Shown here in pieces: positions 17,938-26,045 of a stretch of DNA of 64,000 nucleotides. Under the pieces are notes generated by a model. It searched no databases and was not told where the DNA came from. It saw only the letters and a program-made list of their open reading frames with translations. The translations under genes were made by a program, and so were the position numbers. Numbering within the stretch: position 1 is the first letter of the stretch; every line of letters begins with the position of its first letter. Source of the stretch: an uncultured Bacteroidales bacterium (GTDB lineage: Bacteria > Bacteroidota > Bacteroidia > Bacteroidales > F082); NCBI GenBank assembly GCA_900315175.1, contig OMYA01000006.1, forward strand, positions 19,599 to 83,598, in the 5' to 3' direction.

Positions 17938-18234
17938 ATGGATTTTAAGGATTTTTTAAAAAAATTTTCCAACAAATATGTCATCGCGACGTTGATATTC
18001 GCCGCTGTCATCATTTTTATCGACCAATATAATGTTTTTGAGCAGGGTAAGAGCTACAGAAAATTGAGGAAAGTGAAGAAGCAGGTCGAGTATTACGACC
18101 ACGAAATTGAGAAGCAGGAGCAGACGCTGCACGATTTGAAGAAGGACTCGGCATTGCTTGAGAAAGTGGCGCGCGAGCAGCATCTCATGAAACGTGACGA
18201 CGAAGTGATTTACATTTTGGATAAAAAAGAATAA
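17938..18234 (+). CDS. FtsB/DivIC family septum formation initiator
   Basis: A 98-residue bitopic protein of the divisome. It has a short cytoplasmic tail, one membrane helix (YVIATLIFAAVIIFIDQY, about 14-31), a coiled coil (about 35-75, with heptads such as LRKVKKQVEYYDHEIEKQEQTL) and a short C-terminal tail ending LMKRDDEVIYILDKKE, where the E-x-V/I-Y-I/V pattern of the family is visible. In the divisome FtsB partners FtsL and FtsQ. No other division gene is adjacent. The next gene is the Cys/His-rich lipoprotein 25 bp downstream, perhaps in the same transcript. Confidence 0.88.
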   Translation: MDFKDFLKKFSNKYVIATLIFAAVIIFIDQYNVFEQGKSYRKLRKVKKQVEYYDHEIEKQEQTLHDLKKDSALLEKVAREQHLMKRDDEVIYILDKKE

Positions 18235-18259
18235 CATAACAATCATAAAATTTACAGAT

Positions 18260-18619
18260 ATGAAAAAGTACTTATTAGCAATCGGTCTCGTGGCATTTTT
18301 GATGACATCATGCTGCGAAAAACAAGGAAACAACACAAACTGCGAAAAGCAGTGCAAAGACAAACAGGAACAGTGCGACAAGCATCAGCATGAAGGTGAA
18401 TGCAAAGAGCATAAATGCGAAGGCAAACATGAAAGCTGCAATCATCAGCACGAAGGCGAATGCAAAGAGCACAAAGGTGACTGCAAAGAGCACAAAGGCG
18501 AATGCAAGCATGAAGAAGGCAAAAAGTGTGACGGCAAGAAGTGCGAAGGCAAGAAATGTGAAGGTAATCACGAAGGTTGCCAGCATCAGCACGAAGGTTG
18601 CGACCACAATGATAGATAA
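18260..18619 (+). CDS. Cys/His-rich repeat lipoprotein, possible metal binder
   Basis: 119 residues. Residues 1-18 form a lipoprotein signal peptide with lipobox LMTSC (lipidated Cys at 18). The mature part is low-complexity with 16 Cys and 13 His by my count, in loose repeats of EGECKEHK, CKEHKGE, KCEGKK and HQHEG. Lys and Glu make up most of the rest; there is no hydrophobic core. Such composition suggests metal chelation (Zn, Cu, Ni or Fe) at the cell envelope, but no named family is recognised and the function is an inference. It lies between the FtsB/DivIC gene (25 bp) and the PFOR gene (30 bp downstream), whose enzyme needs three 4Fe-4S clusters. Repeat expansion may make its length variable among strains. 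Confidence 0.8.
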   Translation: MKKYLLAIGLVAFLMTSCCEKQGNNTNCEKQCKDKQEQCDKHQHEGECKEHKCEGKHESCNHQHEGECKEHKGDCKEHKGECKHEEGKKCDGKKCEGKKCEGNHEGCQHQHEGCDHNDR

Positions 18620-18649
18620 TTGAAATCAAATTTTTAACTAAAAAGAAAT

Positions 18650-21600
18650 ATGGCAGAGAAAAAGTTTATGACATGCGATGGTAACCAGGCTGCGGCCCAT
18701 GTTGCCTACATGTTCAGTGAAGTTGCCGCCATTTATCCTATCACCCCGTCATCACCGATGGCTGAGTATATCGACGAATGGGCAGCAAAAGGTCAGAAAA
18801 ATATCTTCGGCGACACAGTGAAGGTCGTTGAGATGCAGTCAGAGGCTGGTGCTGCAGGTGCAGTGCACGGCTCATTGCAGGCTGGTGCTTTGACCACCAC
18901 CTACACAGCATCACAGGGCTTATTGCTGATGATCCCTAACATGTACAAAATCGCCGGTGAGTTGCTTCCAGGCGTGTTCCACGTCTCAGCACGTGCTCTC
19001 GCAGCACAGGCATTGTCAATCTTCGGCGACCACGCCGACGTGATGAGTGCCCGCCAGACAGGTTTCGCAATGTTGGCAACAAGCTCAGTGCAGGAAATCA
19101 TGGACCTCGCCCCTGTTGCGCACCTCGCAGCAATCGAAGGCCGCGTCCCGTTCCTCCACTTCTTCGACGGATTCCGCACATCACACGAGATCCAGAAAGT
19201 TGAAGCAGCCGATATGGAGAAACTCCGCAAGCTCGTCAACTACAAGGCTTTGAAGGCTTATCGCGACAGAGCTCTCAACCCAGAACACCCTGTAACACGC
19301 GGTACAGCTCAGAACCCCGACATCTACTTCCAGACAAGAGAGTTGCAGAACAAATACTACGACGCTCTTCCTGACATCGTAGCAAAATATATGAAACAGC
19401 TGAGCAAGATCACTGGTCGTGAATATGCTCCATTCGTATACTACGGCGCAAAAGACGCAACAGACGTCATCATCGCTATGGGTTCAGTCAACGACGTCAT
19501 CAAGACCGTCATCGACAAGGAGAACAAAGCAGGCAAGAAACTCGGTCTCGTGACAGTTCACCTCTATCGTCCATTCAGCGTGAAACACCTCATGGCAGTC
19601 ATGCCAAAGAGCGTGAAACGTATCTGCGTGCTCGACCGTACAAAAGAACCGGGTGCAAACGGTGATCCTCTGTACCTCGACATCGTCGAAGCATTCAAAG
19701 ACGCAGCTAAGAGACCAGTCATCATCGGCGGTCGCTACGGCTTGTCATCAAAAGACACCACACCAGCTCAGATTTTGGCAGTTTACAAGAACCTCGCTTC
19801 AGACAAACCTATGAACCAGTTCACCGTCGGTATCAAAGACGACGTGACACACCGTTCACTCAAAGTCGGTAAGGAAATCTCTATCCTTCCAAAGGGCACA
19901 TTCGAAGCTAAGTTCTACGGCCTCGGCGCTGACGGTACTGTGGGTGCTAACAAGAACTCTATCAAGATCATCGGCGACAACACCAACAAGTACAGCCAGG
20001 CTTACTTCGACTACGACTCAAAGAAATCAGGCGGCTACACCTGCTCACACCTCCGCTTCGGCGACCAGCCAATCTTGGCTCCATATCTCGTCGGAACACC
20101 TGACTTCGTGGCAGTGCACGTCCCGTCATATCTTAAGAAATACGACTGCCTACGCGGTTTGAAGAAGAACGGAACATTCCTCTACAACTCACCATGGAGC
20201 GTTGCTGAGACAAAGAAACATCTTCCAGATTTCGTGAAGAAGTATCTCGCTCTCAACAATATTAATATGTACATCATCGACGCTACCAAGATCGCTAACG
20301 AGATCGGTTTGGGCAACCGTACCAACACCATCCTCCAGAGCGCATTCTTCAAGATTTCAGGCGTTATCCCTTACGACCTCGCAGTGCAGCAGATGAAGAA
20401 GTTCATCGTGAAGAGCTACGGCAAGAAGGGTGAAGACATCGTCAACATGAACTACGCAGCTGTCGACCGCGGCGGTGAAATCACAAAGGTTGAAATTCCA
20501 GCCGAATGGGCAAAACTCGACTGCACAACAGACTTCGTGTTCGAGCACAATGCCGACGATCCTGAGTTCATCAACAAGGTGATGCGTCCGATGGTCGCCC
20601 AGTGCGGCAACGACCTCCCAGTGAGCGCATTCAAAGACATCGTCGACGGTACATTCCCGGCAGGTACAACAGCCTACGAGAAACGTGGCGTCGCCACCGT
20701 CGTTCCTGAGTGGAACCCAGCCAACTGTATCCAGTGCAACCAGTGCGCCTTGGTCTGCCCTCACGCAGCAATCCGCCCAGTCGTCATGACAGATGCCGAG
20801 ATGAAGAAGGCTCCAAAGGGTATGGCAACAGTCGACGTGAAGATGCCAAAAGAATTGGCAGGCATGCACTTCAGAATGCAGGTTTCAGTGTTAGACTGTA
20901 CAGGCTGCGGTAACTGCGCCGACGTCTGCCCTGCTAAGGAGAAAGCTTTGGTGATGAAACCGTTGGAGAGCCAGCTCGACGAAGCCAAGAACTGGGAATA
21001 CGGACAGAAGAAAGTCACCTACAAAGACAACCTCATCGACAAATACGCCAACACCAAGAACAGCCAGTTCGCACAGCCGTTGTTCGAGTTCTCGGGCGCC
21101 TGCGCAGGCTGCGGCGAGACACCTTATATCAAGACCATCACACAGCTCTTCGGTGAGAGAATGCTCGTCGCCAACGCAACAGGTTGCTCGTCAATCTACG
21201 GCGGTTCGGCACCTGCGACACCTTACTGCAAGAACAACCGTTCAGGCAAGGGCGTGGCATGGGCTAACTCATTGTTCGAAGACAACGCTGAGTTCGGTCT
21301 CGGTATGGCAACAGCCACACGTAAGCTCCGCGACCGCATCGAGCTCATCATGAAAGACGCCATCGCCAACTGCAAGTGCTGCAGCGACGACCTCAAGAAG
21401 CTCTTCCAGGAGTGGATCGACAACCGTGAGAACGGCATCAAGACAGCCGAGTTGGCTGACAAGATCGTTGCCGGTTGCGAGAAGTGCGGCTGCGACAAGT
21501 GCATGCAGATCATCGACCTCAAAGACCACCTCGTGAAGAAGTCACAGTGGATCTTCGGTGGTGACGGTTGGGCATACGATATCGGATTCGGCGGCCTCGA

Positions 21601-22192
21601 CCACGTGCTCGCATCAGGCGAAGACGTCAACGTCCTCGTCCTCGATACTGAGGTTTACTCGAACACAGGTGGTCAGTCATCAAAGGCTACACCAGCCGGC
21701 GCCGTCGCCAAGTTCGCCGCATCAGGTAAGAAGGTGCGTAAGAAAGACCTCGGCATGATCGCCAAGAGCTACGGCTACGTCTACGTGGCACAGGTGGCAA
21801 TGGGTTCATCACAGGCACAGTACTTCAAGGCCATCAAGGAAGCTGAAGCATATCCGGGACCATCACTGGTCATCTGCTACGCTCCATGTATCAACCACGG
21901 CATTAAGATTGGCATGGGCCACTCACAGCAAGAAGAGAAGCTCGCCGTCGACTGCGGTTACTGGCACCTCTGGCGCTTCAACCCAGCTGAGGAAGAAGCA
22001 GGTCAGAACGGTTTCCACCTCGACTCAAAAGAGCCTGACTGGAGCAAGTTCCAGAGCTTCATCATGGGTGAAGTCCGTTACAACTCATTGCTGAAGACCT
22101 TCCCAGAGGAAGCAAAAGAATTGTTCGCCAAGACCGAGCAGTTTGCTAAACTTCGCTATGAAGGTTATAAGAAACTCAGCGAAGGGAAGTAA
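18650..22192 (+). CDS. nifJ: Pyruvate:ferredoxin (flavodoxin) oxidoreductase
   Basis: Oxidatively decarboxylates pyruvate to acetyl-CoA with electrons to ferredoxin. The single-chain 1,180-residue form has all domains in order: pyrimidine-binding TPP half (YPITPSSPMAEYIDEW near 24-39), transketolase C-like domain, gamma domain (from about 410), a two-cluster ferredoxin domain with CIQCNQCALVCP (about 693-704) and CTGCGNCADVCP (about 750-761), then the pyrophosphate-binding half (GDGWAYDIGFGG near 971) and NTGGQSSKATPAG. CAGCGETPYIK near 820 and the later CxxC group hold the proximal cluster. Codons are strongly biased (TTC, GAC, CTC, AAG), as in highly expressed genes. A GAGACG palindrome 22 bp after the stop may terminate transcription. 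Confidence 0.97.
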   Translation: MAEKKFMTCDGNQAAAHVAYMFSEVAAIYPITPSSPMAEYIDEWAAKGQKNIFGDTVKVVEMQSEAGAAGAVHGSLQAGALTTTYTASQGLLLMIPNMYKIAGELLPGVFHVSARALAAQALSIFGDHADVMSARQTGFAMLATSSVQEIMDLAPVAHLAAIEGRVPFLHFFDGFRTSHEIQKVEAADMEKLRKLVNYKALKAYRDRALNPEHPVTRGTAQNPDIYFQTRELQNKYYDALPDIVAKYMKQLSKITGREYAPFVYYGAKDATDVIIAMGSVNDVIKTVIDKENKAGKKLGLVTVHLYRPFSVKHLMAVMPKSVKRICVLDRTKEPGANGDPLYLDIVEAFKDAAKRPVIIGGRYGLSSKDTTPAQILAVYKNLASDKPMNQFTVGIKDDVTHRSLKVGKEISILPKGTFEAKFYGLGADGTVGANKNSIKIIGDNTNKYSQAYFDYDSKKSGGYTCSHLRFGDQPILAPYLVGTPDFVAVHVPSYLKKYDCLRGLKKNGTFLYNSPWSVAETKKHLPDFVKKYLALNNINMYIIDATKIANEIGLGNRTNTILQSAFFKISGVIPYDLAVQQMKKFIVKSYGKKGEDIVNMNYAAVDRGGEITKVEIPAEWAKLDCTTDFVFEHNADDPEFINKVMRPMVAQCGNDLPVSAFKDIVDGTFPAGTTAYEKRGVATVVPEWNPANCIQCNQCALVCPHAAIRPVVMTDAEMKKAPKGMATVDVKMPKELAGMHFRMQVSVLDCTGCGNCADVCPAKEKALVMKPLESQLDEAKNWEYGQKKVTYKDNLIDKYANTKNSQFAQPLFEFSGACAGCGETPYIKTITQLFGERMLVANATGCSSIYGGSAPATPYCKNNRSGKGVAWANSLFEDNAEFGLGMATATRKLRDRIELIMKDAIANCKCCSDDLKKLFQEWIDNRENGIKTAELADKIVAGCEKCGCDKCMQIIDLKDHLVKKSQWIFGGDGWAYDIGFGGLDHVLASGEDVNVLVLDTEVYSNTGGQSSKATPAGAVAKFAASGKKVRKKDLGMIAKSYGYVYVAQVAMGSSQAQYFKAIKEAEAYPGPSLVICYAPCINHGIKIGMGHSQQEEKLAVDCGYWHLWRFNPAEEEAGQNGFHLDSKEPDWSKFQSFIMGEVRYNSLLKTFPEEAKELFAKTEQFAKLRYEGYKKLSEGK

Positions 22193-22213
22193 TTAGGCCC
22201 GATAATGACATTT

Positions 22214-22243
22214 GTAGAGACGCCATAATTATGACGTCTCTAC
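22214..22243. repeat. GTAGAGACG palindrome, possible terminator of nifJ
   Basis: Arms gtagagacgccat and atgacgtctctac are complementary except at one position, around AATT, and a T6 run follows at 22245-22250. It is related to 59080-59110 and to 2086-2112. Confidence 0.75.
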
Positions 22244-22274
22244 ATTTTTTTACAATCTCATGCAGCAAATTCCC

Positions 22275-22282
22275 TATCCTTG
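22275..22282 (+). promoter_or_regulatory. Near-consensus -7 element
   Basis: TATCCTTG differs from TAnnTTTG at one base; it is 31 bp before the ATG of the transglutaminase-like gene at 22313. Confidence 0.4.
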
Positions 22283-22312
22283 CGTTCTCAAATAAATTAA
22301 CATCACTTAACC

Positions 22313-23221
22313 ATGAAAAAAACTTACTCCATTATCAGAAGCATTCTTGCCATAATCGGCGGAATCACTATTATTGCTGCAATTATTGTTTGGATTGAAT
22401 CACCAAAATATGATTGGTATTTAGACAAAAACAACTACGGTTTGCTCGACGAACGCCTTGATTTGCTGCGCACTTCAGGCGAATATGCCGCCGACACCAA
22501 TGTGTTTGAGATGAGAATCGTTCAGGATGAGGCAAGAGCACAGGAGATTCGCGAGTATTTCCAACTTGACACCCTCTACCCTGCCGACGCCACCACTTGG
22601 GAGAAAGCCGTCGCAATCGGCAAGTTCGTGTCATCGAACGTCCCGCACGCCAACCAAAAGATTTGGCCTGACCATATCAATGCAATTGGACTTTGGGAAT
22701 ATACAAAGGATGTCGCACCGGCGTTCAATTGCCGTCTGCATAGCATTTTAACATTTGAGCTGATGCTTGCCGCAGATATCCAGGCGAGATATATCACCTG
22801 CATGCCACAAGATAAGGACGATATGGATTGCCACGTCGTAAACGAGGTGTGGCTGCCGGAACTCAACAAATGGGCTATGGTCGACACCGACATGGGCGGA
22901 CATTATGTTACCGATGCAAATGGCACGCCTCTGTCGCTCAAAGAGATGCGTGAGCATTACATCTCAGGCGAGAAGATGATTATTCATCCTGCCTTCGGAA
23001 AAGCTCAAAAAGATAACGATTACTACGCCTATATGGCGAAAAACACCTATTGGTTCTCCTGCTGGGGAACTCTTTCGTATTACCAGGAAGAATATGAAGT
23101 GAAAGGTGTAGACCGCAACAGCTACGTCAACCTTGTTCCATCAGGATTTGAGCCATTCGACATCGGCGGCGGAAATACCATCACCACCAATGCTGAAAAG
23201 TTCTGGAATATTGCTTATTGA
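22313..23221 (+). CDS. Membrane-anchored transglutaminase-like protein
   Basis: 302 residues with one N-terminal membrane helix (about 9-27) and an extracytoplasmic domain. Residues consistent with a transglutaminase-like Cys-His-Asp triad are Cys140 (in PAFNCRLHS), His174 (in DCHVVNEVW) and Asp191 (in WAMVDTDMGG); the spacing fits the superfamily. The WLPELNKWAMVD segment is the usual strand leading to the Asp. It is not similar by eye to the other transglutaminase-like protein at 16204 beyond the triad. Role unknown; peptide cleavage or cross-linking in the envelope is possible. It overlaps the convergent gene at 23215 by 7 bp. Confidence 0.78.
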   Translation: MKKTYSIIRSILAIIGGITIIAAIIVWIESPKYDWYLDKNNYGLLDERLDLLRTSGEYAADTNVFEMRIVQDEARAQEIREYFQLDTLYPADATTWEKAVAIGKFVSSNVPHANQKIWPDHINAIGLWEYTKDVAPAFNCRLHSILTFELMLAADIQARYITCMPQDKDDMDCHVVNEVWLPELNKWAMVDTDMGGHYVTDANGTPLSLKEMREHYISGEKMIIHPAFGKAQKDNDYYAYMAKNTYWFSCWGTLSYYQEEYEVKGVDRNSYVNLVPSGFEPFDIGGGNTITTNAEKFWNIAY

Positions 23222-23640
23222 TTGTATTTCTCGTTCAGCTCCTCCACCTTCATCCCCGCCTGCTGCAATTCATCATAATAGTCGGAGATGACGAAAACAT
23301 GACCAAACAAGCCTAAGGTAAGCGGATAAGCCTCGCCTTCGTATGTGAACTTTCCAACGTTACATACAAAGTAATCATCAAGGAAAAGCATGTTCTCCAC
23401 CATGTATCTGATAACAGGTTTATATACCTCTTCATGCGACAGGAACTTCATGACCTCCTCCTTGTCGACATACTCCCCAATAATCTCATCAAACTCATTA
23501 CCTTTGATGACTTTTTCTTCGACAAAACTTGCAAGTTGCTTTGACGCGACTTCATAATGCTTCTCAATCGGCGGCACAGTGAATTTCATAGCCACTACCA
23601 ATGCCACTAACACAATGATGAAAATAAACGATTTTTTCAT
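23215..23640 (-). CDS. Small exported or membrane protein, unknown
   Basis: 141 residues from MKKSFIFIIVLVALVVAMKF (23640). An ATG six codons earlier (23658) lies inside the promoter element at 23656-23663, so it is unlikely to be used. After one hydrophobic helix the chain is acidic and mostly helical, with a Tyr/Phe-rich C-terminal part (LDDYFVCNVGKFTYEGEAY). It loosely resembles small DUF4359-type proteins, but I do not assign it. It is convergent with the transglutaminase-like gene. Confidence 0.7.
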   Translation of the reverse strand: MKKSFIFIIVLVALVVAMKFTVPPIEKHYEVASKQLASFVEEKVIKGNEFDEIIGEYVDKEEVMKFLSHEEVYKPVIRYMVENMLFLDDYFVCNVGKFTYEGEAYPLTLGLFGHVFVISDYYDELQQAGMKVEELNEKYNQ

Positions 23641-23655
23641 AGCTATACTTTTTTG

Positions 23656-23663
23656 CAAAGATA
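23656..23663 (-). promoter_or_regulatory. Promoter -7 element, minus strand
   Basis: TATCTTTG on the minus strand, exact match; the start codon at 23640 follows 15 bp later. Confidence 0.65.
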
Positions 23664-23703
23664 ATAATTTTTCTTAAAAACTTAAAAATATCTGAATAAT
23701 TTG

Positions 23704-23711
23704 TAACTTTG
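23704..23711 (+). promoter_or_regulatory. Promoter -7 element, plus strand
   Basis: TAACTTTG, exact match, 16 bp before the ATG at 23728. Confidence 0.65.
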
Positions 23712-23727
23712 CGAAAATTTTAAAGAT

Positions 23728-23916
23728 ATGGCATTAGCAATATTATACGTAGTCGGCGTCATCCTCGGGGTGGTGGCAGTACTTGAAATTTTAGGTCAAC
23801 CTATCAACCTTCTTGCTAAAATTTTAGTTATCGCATTTGTCCTTTTCACCAGCTGGATCGGCTTGGCGATTTATTACCTTGCCTTAAGAGGCAACCTAAC
23901 AAGGTGGTTTAGATAA
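23728..23916 (+). CDS. Small two-helix membrane protein
   Basis: 62 residues with two hydrophobic helices (about 3-22 and 28-52) and a basic C-terminal tail NLTRWFR. A consensus promoter lies 16 bp upstream, and the reading frame is compact and free of rare features, so it is probably real. No family is recognised. A dispersed palindrome starts 2 bp after its stop and separates it from the cyclo-ligase gene. Confidence 0.65.
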   Translation: MALAILYVVGVILGVVAVLEILGQPINLLAKILVIAFVLFTSWIGLAIYYLALRGNLTRWFR

Positions 23917-23918
23917 CA

Positions 23919-23956
23919 GGAGATTTCTCCACTCCCTACGGTCGGTCGAAATGACG
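23919..23956. repeat. TTTC...GAAATGAC dispersed repeat, copy 2
   Basis: Left part ggagatttctccactcccta and right part cggtcggtcgaaatgacg. It is nearly the same as 55275-55312 across ATTTCTCCACTCCCTACGG. It fills the gap between two plus-strand genes. Confidence 0.8.
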
Positions 23957-23966
23957 TTTTCAAATA

Positions 23967-24491
23967 ATGGACAAGAAAGAATTAAGAAATATCATTAAAA
24001 CTCTTAAGAAACAGCACACCAAAGAGCAGCTTCTTGAGCAGTCAGAAATCATTTTGTCAAAATTAGAACAGCATCCGGCTTTTCAGAAAGCGCATATAGT
24101 GATGATTTACAGCGCTTTACCTGACGAGGTGCAGACTCAGGCCTTCCTCGAGAAATGGCGTCATAAAAAGAAAATAATCCTACCAACAGTTGTTGGAGAC
24201 GATATAATTCCAGTTGAACTTGCAGAGAACACCGGCTTTGCCGTCGGCGATTTCAATATTCTCGAACCTCAAAACGAGCCTTATACCGGCGATTACGACC
24301 TCATCGTGGTGCCAGGTGTCGCCTTCGACCGCAATGGCAACCGCATCGGCCGTGGCCGTGGCTATTACGACAGGTTTTTATGCAAGCACATGAATGTCAA
24401 GCGCATCGGAATTTGCTTCGATTTCCAACTTGTTGACGAAGTGCCGACCGAACCGAATGACATCAAAATGGATGAAGTGATTTCTCTCTGA
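23967..24491 (+). CDS. fau: 5-formyltetrahydrofolate cyclo-ligase
   Basis: Converts 5-formyl-THF to 5,10-methenyl-THF using ATP, returning a storage folate to the one-carbon pool. 174 residues is a usual length. The N-terminus (MDKKELRNIIKTLKKQHT) has the conserved Lys/Arg-rich helix. The middle shows IVMIYSALPDEVQTQ, and near residue 128-138 GRGRGYYDRFL, the strongest family signature, with PGVAFDRNGNRIG just before. The substrate, 5-formyl-THF, arises as a side product of serine hydroxymethyltransferase, whose gene glyA lies convergent 150 bp downstream. A repeat lies 10 bp upstream and a double hairpin downstream. Confidence 0.94.
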   Translation: MDKKELRNIIKTLKKQHTKEQLLEQSEIILSKLEQHPAFQKAHIVMIYSALPDEVQTQAFLEKWRHKKKIILPTVVGDDIIPVELAENTGFAVGDFNILEPQNEPYTGDYDLIVVPGVAFDRNGNRIGRGRGYYDRFLCKHMNVKRIGICFDFQLVDEVPTEPNDIKMDEVISL

Positions 24492-24508
24492 CAGAATTTT
24501 GTTTTTTC

Positions 24509-24575
24509 AGACAGGATTAACAAGATTAACAGGATTTGGAGGACAAAAAACTTGTAAATCTTGTTAATCCTGTCT
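24509..24575. repeat. 19-bp inverted repeat of the ATCCTGTC family
   Basis: agacaggattaacaagatt (24509-24527) is the exact reverse complement of 24557-24575, with a 29-bp spacer. The right part matches 2119-2143 at 23 of 25 positions. Confidence 0.85.
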
Positions 24576-24583
24576 AAACAAAA

Positions 24584-24622
24584 AAAAACAGGACTGACTT
24601 ATATCTGTCAATCCTGTTTTTC
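24584..24622. terminator. Bidirectional terminator between fau and glyA
   Basis: AAAACAGGA ... TCCTGTTTT arms with inner CTGACT/TGTCA pairing around TTATATC; A-runs on the left and T-runs on the right let it serve both convergent genes. Confidence 0.7.
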
Positions 24623-24640
24623 TTGTCTAATCAGTTCGTC

Positions 24641-25921
24641 TTACCAAGCGAAGAGTGGATACTCTGCCATCATGGCGTTGACTTTCTCCTTCACAGCCTC
24701 GAGCTTCTTGGTGTCGTCGATGTGGCTGATGACGTCGTCAATCATGTCGACGATTGGTTCCATCATGTCTTCCTTCAGACCACGTGTGGTGATAGCTGGA
24801 GTACCGACGCGGAGACCTGAGGTTTGGAATGGTGAACGGCTGTCGAACGGAACCATGTTCTTGTTGACTGTGATGTCAGCCTGAACTAGGGTGTTCTCAA
24901 CCATTTTACCTGTAATCTCTGGGAACTTCGAGCGGAGGTCGATGAGCATCAAGTGGTTGTCTGTGCCACCGCTGATGATGTTGTAACCTCTGTCGCTGAA
25001 TGCCTTTGCCATAGCTGCTGCATTCTTCTTTACCTGGAGGATGTACTCGAAGTATTCGTCTGTCAAAGCCTCGCCGAAAGCGACTGCCTTTGATGCGATG
25101 ACGTGCTCGAGTGGTCCGCCCTGGACGCCTGGGAACACTGCGCTGTTGAGCAATGCCGACATCATCTTCACCTCGCCCTTAGGTGTTGTCAAACCCCATG
25201 GGTTAGGGAAGTCTTCACGCATCATGATCATACCGCCACGTGGTCCGCGGAGGGTCTTGTGTGTGGTTGTTGTCACGATATGGCAGTATTCCAACGGGTC
25301 GTTGAGGATGCCGCGGGCGATGAGACCTGCCGGGTGTGAGATGTCAGCCATCAAGATAGCACCGACTGAGTCTGCTGCCTTACGCATACGTGCGTAGTCC
25401 CAGTCACGTGAATATGCTGAAGCACCTGCGATGATGAGTTTCGGCTTGTACTGAGCGACCTTCTTCTCCATGTCGTCGTAGTCGACCATACCGGTTTCCT
25501 TGTTCACCTCGTATGCTACCGGGTTGTAAAGGATACCTGATGAGTTGACCGGTGAACCGTGTGAAAGGTGTCCGCCGTGTGAGAGGTCGAGGCCCATGAA
25601 TGTGTCGCCTGGTTTCAAGCAAGCGAGAAGCACTGCCATGTTAGCCTGTGCACCTGAGTGTGGCTGCACGTTCACGAATTTTGCCTGGAAGAGTTCACCA
25701 GCACGGTCGATAGCAATCTGCTCTGTCTGGTCAACAATCTGGCAACCGCCATAGTAACGCTTCCCAGGATAACCTTCTGCATATTTGTTTGTCATCACCG
25801 AACCCATGGCCTTCAAAACCTGGTCGCTGACGAAATTTTCAGAAGCGATAAGCTCGATGCCGTGCATCTGACGCTCTTTTTCCTTACGGATAAGGTTAAA
25901 AACCTTTGTGTCTTTTTTCAT
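24641..25921 (-). CDS. glyA: Serine hydroxymethyltransferase
   Basis: PLP enzyme interconverting serine plus THF with glycine plus methylene-THF. The PLP lysine is Lys222 in [14 protein letters not shown]. Other family text: [12 protein letters not shown] (21-32), [13 protein letters not shown] (47-59), [12 protein letters not shown] (89-100) and [12 protein letters not shown] (191-202). The 426-residue length is standard. It is convergent with the 5-formyl-THF cyclo-ligase gene and divergent from the polyprenyl synthase gene. The promoter at 25985-25992 has a TTG box 19 bp upstream, a complete consensus. With gcvH it links to glycine cleavage. Confidence 0.97.
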   Translation of the reverse strand: MKKDTKVFNLIRKEKERQMHGIELIASENFVSDQVLKAMGSVMTNKYAEGYPGKRYYGGCQIVDQTEQIAIDRAGELFQAKFVNVQPHSGAQANMAVLLACLKPGDTFMGLDLSHGGHLSHGSPVNSSGILYNPVAYEVNKETGMVDYDDMEKKVAQYKPKLIIAGASAYSRDWDYARMRKAADSVGAILMADISHPAGLIARGILNDPLEYCHIVTTTTHKTLRGPRGGMIMMREDFPNPWGLTTPKGEVKMMSALLNSAVFPGVQGGPLEHVIASKAVAFGEALTDEYFEYILQVKKNAAAMAKAFSDRGYNIISGGTDNHLMLIDLRSKFPEITGKMVENTLVQADITVNKNMVPFDSRSPFQTSGLRVGTPAITTRGLKEDMMEPIVDMIDDVISHIDDTKKLEAVKEKVNAMMAEYPLFAW

Positions 25922-25984
25922 GTCAAAAACTATTTAATTGATATTCAATTGCTTGCAAAATTTTTCTAAAATTATTTCAATCTT

Positions 25985-25992
25985 CAAAATTA
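25985..25992 (-). promoter_or_regulatory. Promoter of glyA (-7 with TTG -33)
   Basis: TAATTTTG on the minus strand with TTG 19 bp upstream, i.e. TTG-N19-TAnnTTTG, the full Bacteroidetes consensus. Leader about 60 nt. Confidence 0.7.
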
Positions 25993-26002
25993 TAAATTTT
26001 TA

Positions 26003-26032
26003 TTGACATAACAAAATTTTTAATTATTTTTG
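26003..26032 (+). promoter_or_regulatory. Promoter of the polyprenyl synthase gene
   Basis: TTG (26003-26005), 19 bp, then TATTTTTG (26025-26032), a full consensus. Its -33 side overlaps the -33 side of the divergent glyA promoter. Confidence 0.75.
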
Positions 26033-26045
26033 CACTTTAAAACAA

